Source: Meriones unguiculatus
Lineage: Eukaryota > Chordata > Mammalia > Rodentia > Muridae
Assembly: GCF_030254825.1 (NCBI RefSeq)
Contig: NC_083360.1
Span: 45,510,745-45,574,744 of the forward strand
Length of the DNA: 64,000 bases
Direction of reading: 5' to 3'
Shown here: piece by piece, positions 58,726 to 64,000 of the stretch
Position numbering within the stretch: the first letter of the stretch is position 1
Layout of the letters: each line of letters starts with the position of its first letter
Translations under genes and position numbers: made by a program
The notes under the pieces: model-generated
Told to the model about the DNA's origin: nothing
Database searches by the model: none
What the model saw: the letters and a program-made list of their open reading frames with translations, nothing else

Positions 58726-61405
58726 TTTTCTCCTTTTATTGAAAATAGATATTTTTTGTTTCTCACATAATATATCCTGCTTATGGTTTCCCCTCTCCCT
58801 CCTCCCAGTTCCTTTCCATGTCCAATCCCATCTGGATTCACTCCATGTCTGTCTATCATTAGAAAACAAACAGGCTTCTAAAGGATAATAACATGAAATA
58901 AATAAAAAAATCTAACAGATCAGAATTGGGCAAAACATAAAAACAGAAGAAAAAGAGTCCAAGAGAAAGCACAAAAAACAGGGACCCACCCATTCACACA
59001 CTCAAGAATTCCATAAAAAGCATCACTGGAAGCCATAATATATACACAAAGGACCTGGTGCAGACGTGGGTAGACCCTGTGCATGCTGCCTCAATCTCTG
59101 AGTTCATGTGAGCTTTGATCATGTTTATTTAAAAGGCCTTGTTTTCTTGGCATCCTCCATCCCCTCTCATTCTTATACTTTCTATCTCATCTTCCACAGA
59201 GTTCCCTGAGCCCCGAGGAGAAGAATTAGAAGGAGACATTCTATTTAAGAATGGGTGTTTAAGGTCTCTCATCCTCTGTGTCATATATGTCTGGCTGTGG
59301 CTTTCTCTTTTTGTTTCTATCTGCTGCAGGAGGAAGCTTCTTTGACGATGGCTGAGCAAGGCTCTGATTTCTGAGCATAGCAGATTGTCATTAAGAATCA
59401 TTTGATTGTTCCCTTTCTTTTTTTTAAGAATAGTGGTATTTGGTTTTACCCTATGTGTGTTGACTATTTAATCTAAGGTTCTTGGTGATCCAAGAAGTGT
59501 TGAATATGGGTTCCATCTTGTAGAGTGGGCTGTAAGTCAGATCAGATATTGGTTGGTGCAAAAGCTCTGTACCACTATTGCCCTAGTATCTCTTGCAGGC
59601 ATGACAACATTGAAGGCCAAAACTTTATGGCTGGGTTGGTGTTTCCGTTTCTCTTTTGGTATCCTACAGAGTACCTTCTTGTAAAAAGACTCTAAAATGT
59701 AGGGATGAAGTCTCTATGTAGGCCTTGCTCAACTTCTCTGTGTTCAGTGAGTTGTGTAGGTATTATCTACAATATTAGGGCCTTGCAGTCAGTTACTGGA
59801 GAGCAACCCACAGTCTTGGCAACAGCCGAGTTGTGTGGGGATTTCTATGGGATTGTTTTTGGCCAACAACTCAATTAGATGTAAACCAGTCCCTGGGCCA
59901 GCTTCATTTAGTGATAAGAGATGTCTACTTGGGACTTCGCTTCCCCTACTATTTAGTAATTTTATTTAGATCTCCTTCATATATGCATTTATTTTAGGAA
60001 GCTTCTTCTACATTAGCTTTCCATTCTACTCCTCAAAAAGCTGTTAATTTTAGAGGTTTTCCCTGTATTCCCTTTCTTGTGCCATTTTTCTTTCCCAATC
60101 TCTAAATCACCCTCCAATTCCAGTACGTATCCCACATGTCCTTAACTATCAACCCTATTTTCCTTTACTGATGTGATAGAGAAATCCCCCAGTAGCTTAT
60201 GCTAATCTTAAACTCTGTGGTTCTATGGACTGTAGCTTTATTATCATTGACTTAACAGCTAATATCCATATATAAGTGTATACATCCCATATTTCTGTTT
60301 CTAGTTCTGGGTTCCCTCACTCAGGATGATTTTTTTTGTTAAATCCATTTACTTGTGAATTTTATGATTTCATTTTTAAATGGCTGAATAGTATTACACT
60401 GTGTAAATGTACCACATATTTTTTTAATCCATTCTTCTGTTCAGGGACATCTACATTGTTTCCAATTTTTATCTATTATGATAAAACATCAATGACCATG
60501 CTTGAGCAAGTTTCTCTGTTAGGATGAAGCATTCTTGGATATATGCCCAAGACTGGGATAGCTGGACATGAGGTAGATTGATTCTGATCTTCATAAGGGA
60601 ACACCACACTGATTTCCATACTAGCCATACAAGTTTGCACTCCCACCCACAATGGATGAGTCTTCCTCTTACTCCATATCCTCATAAGTGTGACCTGTCA
60701 TTTGTGTTATTAACTATAGCCATTCTGATAGGTACAAAATAGAATCTCAAAATAAATTTTATTTGTTTTTCCCTAATGTTTCTTCTGCATTTCGGATTCC
60801 TTTTTTAAGAATTTCCTGTTCAATCTGCACCTCAGTTTTCAATTGGGTTAATTGCTTTCTTGATAGCTAGTTTCTTGAGTTGTTTATATACTTTGGATAT
60901 TAGCCCCATATTTGATATTTAATTGATAAAAAATCTTTTCCCATTCTGTAGGCTGCTGGTTTGTCCAAATGACAATGTCTCTTTGCTAACAGAAAAATTT
61001 CAGTTCTAACCATTTATTAATTGTGCCTGTGCTAAAGGTGTTCTGTTCAGACAGTCTTTTCCTGTGCCAATTCAAGGCTATTTCCCACCTTCTCTTCTGT
61101 CAGGTTCAGTGTATTTGGTTTTATGTTGAGGTCTTTCATCCACTTAGGCTTGAGTACTGTGCAGGGTGATAAGATTGTATCTATTTGCATTCTTGTTCAG
61201 ACAATCATCCAGTTTGAATAACACCATTTGTTCATGATGCTGTCTTTTTTTTTCTAGTATTTCTAGCTTTCTTACGGAAATTCAGGTGTCCAGTTTTCAA
61301 TTCAATTCCATTGATCAACATGTTTAGTTTTGTGCCAATACCATGCTGTTTTTATTCCTATAGCTCCGTAGTACAACTTTAAATGAGGAATAGTGATACC
61401 TTTTG
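58726..61405 (-). mobile_element. L1: old L1 3' half with long 3' UTR
   Basis: 58726 to about 60250 is a long 3' UTR of an older rodent L1 type, unlike the short GC-rich one of the younger copies. It holds agagtccaagagaaagcaca, ggacctggtgcagacg, ttctgagcatagcagattgtcat, ggcatgacaacattgaagg and others in order. From about 60260 ORF2 C-terminal antisense follows (tcactcaggatgat, aatggctgaatagtatta, ttgagcaagtttctc, cccacccacaatgg) up to ccatgctgtttttattcc near 61350. The element is 5'-truncated at about 61400, where a (GTTT)n run starts. Confidence 0.82.
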
Positions 61406-61434
61406 TTTGTTTGTTTGTTTGTTTGTTTGTTTTT
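61401..61434. repeat. (GTTT)n microsatellite
   Basis: About eight GTTT units at the truncated end of the old L1. Confidence 0.95.
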
Positions 61435-61548
61435 GGCTGTGTGTGTATAAAAATATGAGTGCTTTCTCTTTATAAACCAGCCTCCTTAACTTTCATATTT
61501 TAAAATAAATTACATGTATTATTGTTGTCATAAAAATTATCCAAGAGT

Positions 61549-61720
61549 AGCTGGGCAGTGGTGGCACACATATTTAATTTCCATCACTCTGGAGGTAGAG
61601 GCAGGTAGATCTCTGTGAGTTTAAGATTAGCCTGTTCTACAGTAGGAGTTCCAAAACACCCAGGCCTGTTACACAGAGAAAGCCTGTCTTTAAAACAAAA
61701 CAAACAAACAAAACCCAAAA
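61549..61720 (+). mobile_element. B1 SINE
   Basis: gctgggcagtggtggcacac head (A box), ggaggtagaggcaggtagat, ctgtgagtttaagattagcctg (B box region) and cacagagaaagcctgtctt, then an ACAAACAAAC tail. Moderately diverged, with an insertion of about 10 nt. Confidence 0.88.
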
Positions 61721-61992
61721 TATTTTTCAAGTGAACTTTGTGAAACACATCCAGAATTCTAAAAACATATTTTCAGGAACCAAACCCTTCAGCATTTGCC
61801 TATTATCAAATTCCTTCTCTTTCTTGCTTTCTCAGTGAGACTGGGAGCTGTTTAAGGGTGTAACATTATCACATGCTGTGTTTGTACAGCCTATAGTGCT
61901 ACGAAATTTTTAGATATATCAGGAAATAAAGCAATAAAATGATTTTTAAAGGCTTACATTTTGTTCTTATTTTATGTGTATTAATCCTTTGC

Positions 61993-62027
61993 CATATATA
62001 TATATATATAGATATATATATATATAA
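61993..62027. repeat. (TA)n microsatellite
   Basis: TA units with one GA interruption, adjoining the 3' end of the following minus-strand SINE. Confidence 0.93.
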
Positions 62028-62184
62028 AGTGCATGCCTGCTGTCCAAGGAGTTCAGAAGAGGATCTCAAATGCCCTAGAACTGGAGTTACAGACAGCTAC
62101 CCATATGGATGTTTGGACATAAACCAGAGTCCTCTGCAAGAGCAGAAACTGTTCCTAATTGATGAGCCATCTCTCCAGCCCCCC
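62028..62184 (-). mobile_element. B2-superfamily SINE
   Basis: On the minus strand: ggggctggagagatggctca head, tttctgctcttgcagagg, gtaactccagttctaggg and gagatcctcttctgaact, then a TGCATGCA-like end next to the TA run. Confidence 0.82.
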
Positions 62185-62620
62185 AAATAGATGATTTTTT
62201 AAAAGTTAATTTGTTTTACTGCTATGCCCCATGTGACCAACAGCATATTGTGCTAAGTGCCGGTGGGTGCAAGGGCTCAGAAACCTCTGCCTCAACACTA
62301 ATGCAGGTGTAATGGAGTCTGTGTGCTGCTCTGATGGGGTCCACCGTGGAAAGTAGATGAAATGGTTTAGTGTGTAAAGAAATTAGAGCACATAAATCTT
62401 AAATCAGTTCTAAAATGTGGGAAAATCTATGTAAATTCCTGCAAAAGAAAAATATTCTAAACTGGAAAGGCATCCTAAGAATGCTGTGTGGCAGACTGAA
62501 AGATAATCATGGTGACCAGGATGGAGGAAGAAAGTGTGACCAGACTGTAACTGGCTATCATGGATCAGAAGTTTATGTCCATCTTAGAGTACACACGTTA
62601 AGACCCTTACTCCTGAGTTG
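62185..62620. other. unassigned sequence
   Basis: Nothing recognised. Confidence 0.45.
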
Positions 62621-62624
62621 ATTG

Positions 62625-62895
62625 TAAGTGGAGATAGGGCTCTTCAATGATATTCAAGTCATAAGAAGAGAATTCTCATGAGTCAGATAAATTCTCATAT
62701 AAAAGGAGATCTGAGAGGCCCCTCTCACCCTTCTCTACAGTGAAAAATTATGACAAGGAATCCATAGGCTGCAACCTAGTAGGATGCCGCACATGAACCT
62801 GACCATGCCGACTCTTTGATACTGGACTTCTAGCTTCCAGAAGTGTGAAAATTTAATTTAAATTGGCTGTTGATTCTATAACACATTGGGTAGTA
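62625..62895 (+). mobile_element. MLT1-type MaLR LTR remnant
   Basis: gtggagatagggctcttc start, ctctacag...ggaatccataggctgc middle, then gccgactctttgatactggacttctagcttccagaagtgtga, which follows the typical MLT1 3' segment. Ancient and incomplete at the 3' end. Confidence 0.6.
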
Positions 62896-63119
62896 TGTAT
62901 CCCATGTGTATACTTATTCCATCTTATGGATATAGAGTTTGTAACAAAATCAGTTGGGAAAACATACGTCAAGGGTCAGTGTGGCCCTGAGATTGAACTC
63001 TGTCAGCTTCATGCTCCGATGGCTGTTTGATATCCTGTTTCCAATCTTCTAGGCAGGTCCACGGTGCCTAGAAGATTCTTGTCTGCACTGGTTCTTTGAC
63101 TTAAGCAGGGCCAGTGTGT
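62896..63119. other. unassigned sequence
   Basis: Nothing recognised. Confidence 0.45.
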
Positions 63120-63460
63120 AAGCTCTCCATCACTGTGATAAAATATAATGACTGAAGCAATTTAGAGAAGGTAGAATGTATTCTGGTTTATGAATCCAGA
63201 GGGATAAGAGTCCATCATGGATGAAAGACATGGCATCAAGTCACATCTCAACCACAAGTACAAAACAGAGAGAGAAGATTGGAAGTTGCATGAGGCTTTT
63301 AATCTCAAAATCAGTCCCCAGCAGCTACTACTTCCTCAAGCAAGTCTGTATACTACATCAACCTCCTCAAACAATGCTATCGTCTAAGGACTAAGTGTTC
63401 AAATATCAGATCATCTGAGGAATTTTTCTCACCCAAACCACTACAGCCAGCAACAGCATG
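63120..63460 (+). repeat. old rodent dispersed repeat, family not named
   Basis: catcactgtgataaaatataatgactgaagcaa, then tggtttatgaatccagagg, gtccatcatggatgaaagacatggc, cccaaaccactacag. These phrases recur in rodent genomes (for example the ctgtgataaaa...gaccaaaagcaac motif). I cannot choose between a DNA transposon and a MaLR-type element. Confidence 0.4.
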
Positions 63461-64000
63461 AGGATGTAAGATGAGTCCACAGATTGCTTTTTCTCTAGTA
63501 GTTCCTAATTCACTCTAACTGGTATATGAATTTAGGGACTATTCCTGTTGTGGATATTTCAGCTTATGACATGTAAACATGTTTTTGTTATAATCCCAAG
63601 TTGGGGCCGTTAGTTTGTCCATACTCGTTAATTGTCTTGTGTGGAGTATGGTCTTTGCCAGCTTGAATTAGTTGAATTCTGAGGGCTTTGAGGGGTATAC
63701 ATATGATAGTCCAGAGGAAGAAGGCGAGGTGGCTTGGAGGAGATGAGGAGGACTGCTTGCAGCTGGTTCTTCCTGCTACTGCATTTGCTAGTTTGCTGAC
63801 TTGCTGGTTACCTGGACTTCTGGATTTCCTGATGATGGATATTAGTATAGCCCCCAAAAGAATCCTACAACCTTGCCCAGCAGGAAGAAGTAAAGAGGGC
63901 TATGTGCCCTTTCCCTCACAACCTTCTTTTCCCCCTACCTGAGGTTAAGGGGTTGGGAGGGAGGTATAACCTTTAAGGAACTCCCATTTGAAAAGTAGCA
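63461..64000. other. unassigned sequence to window end
   Basis: No repeat or gene recognised. Frames of 84-89 codons on both strands overlap each other at 63588-63942 and lack coding features. Confidence 0.4.

Noticed and set aside
1..64000. An undescribed multi-gene biological system
   Set aside because: I found no intact non-transposon gene and no clustering of genes. The structure present is explained by retroelements, microsatellites and short copy events.

Overview
This is nuclear DNA from a muroid rodent (mouse, rat, vole or hamster group; I cannot fix the genus). The evidence is the repeat set: B1, B2/B3, B4 and one ID-type SINE, L1 copies with the rodent GC-rich 3' UTR (a run of TCC/CCC triplets followed by a GGGGAGGTCC box), MaLR-type LTRs and a rodent ERV LTR. 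The window is AT-rich and CpG-poor. I see no host protein-coding gene, rRNA or genuine tRNA. It looks like a gene desert or a large intron, and nearly every readable open frame is L1.

Layout. 1-7125: unique-looking DNA, a decayed Ser/Gly-rich reading frame on the minus strand (2305-2590), an ancient L1 on the plus strand split by two SINEs (3000-5100), another SINE, and an unassigned dispersed repeat. 7126-14322: a full-length but dead L1 on the minus strand with 14-bp target site duplications (TSDs), both ORFs broken, a CpG-bearing 5' UTR and an apparent 3' transduction. 14323-23198: mostly unassigned sequence with microsatellites, an 18-bp minisatellite and an exact 103-bp segment copied into a TA microsatellite. 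23199-32770: a twin-primed (5'-inverted) L1, then SINEs and L1 tails. 32775-37345: an internally deleted L1, a second short copy in a TA tract, a B2 with clear TSD and a second twin-primed L1. 37346-48079: mostly unassigned, with L1 tails, a SINE and one MaLR LTR. 48080-48672: a polyadenylated, 5'-truncated ERV transcript copy that L1 appears to have inserted. 49140-54510: an old antisense L1 carrying two younger nested L1s, an LTR-like block and a SINE. 54540-64000: a candidate LTR, a CpG-bearing unassigned block, an old L1 3' half (58726-61405), B1, B2, an MLT1-like LTR and further old repeats.

The elements do not work together as a system. What can be read is L1 reverse-transcription history: full-length insertion, twin priming twice, nested insertion, 3' transduction and trans-mobilisation of an ERV RNA, plus two cases where a nearby sequence appears copied into an AT microsatellite. 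I found no convincing new biological system.
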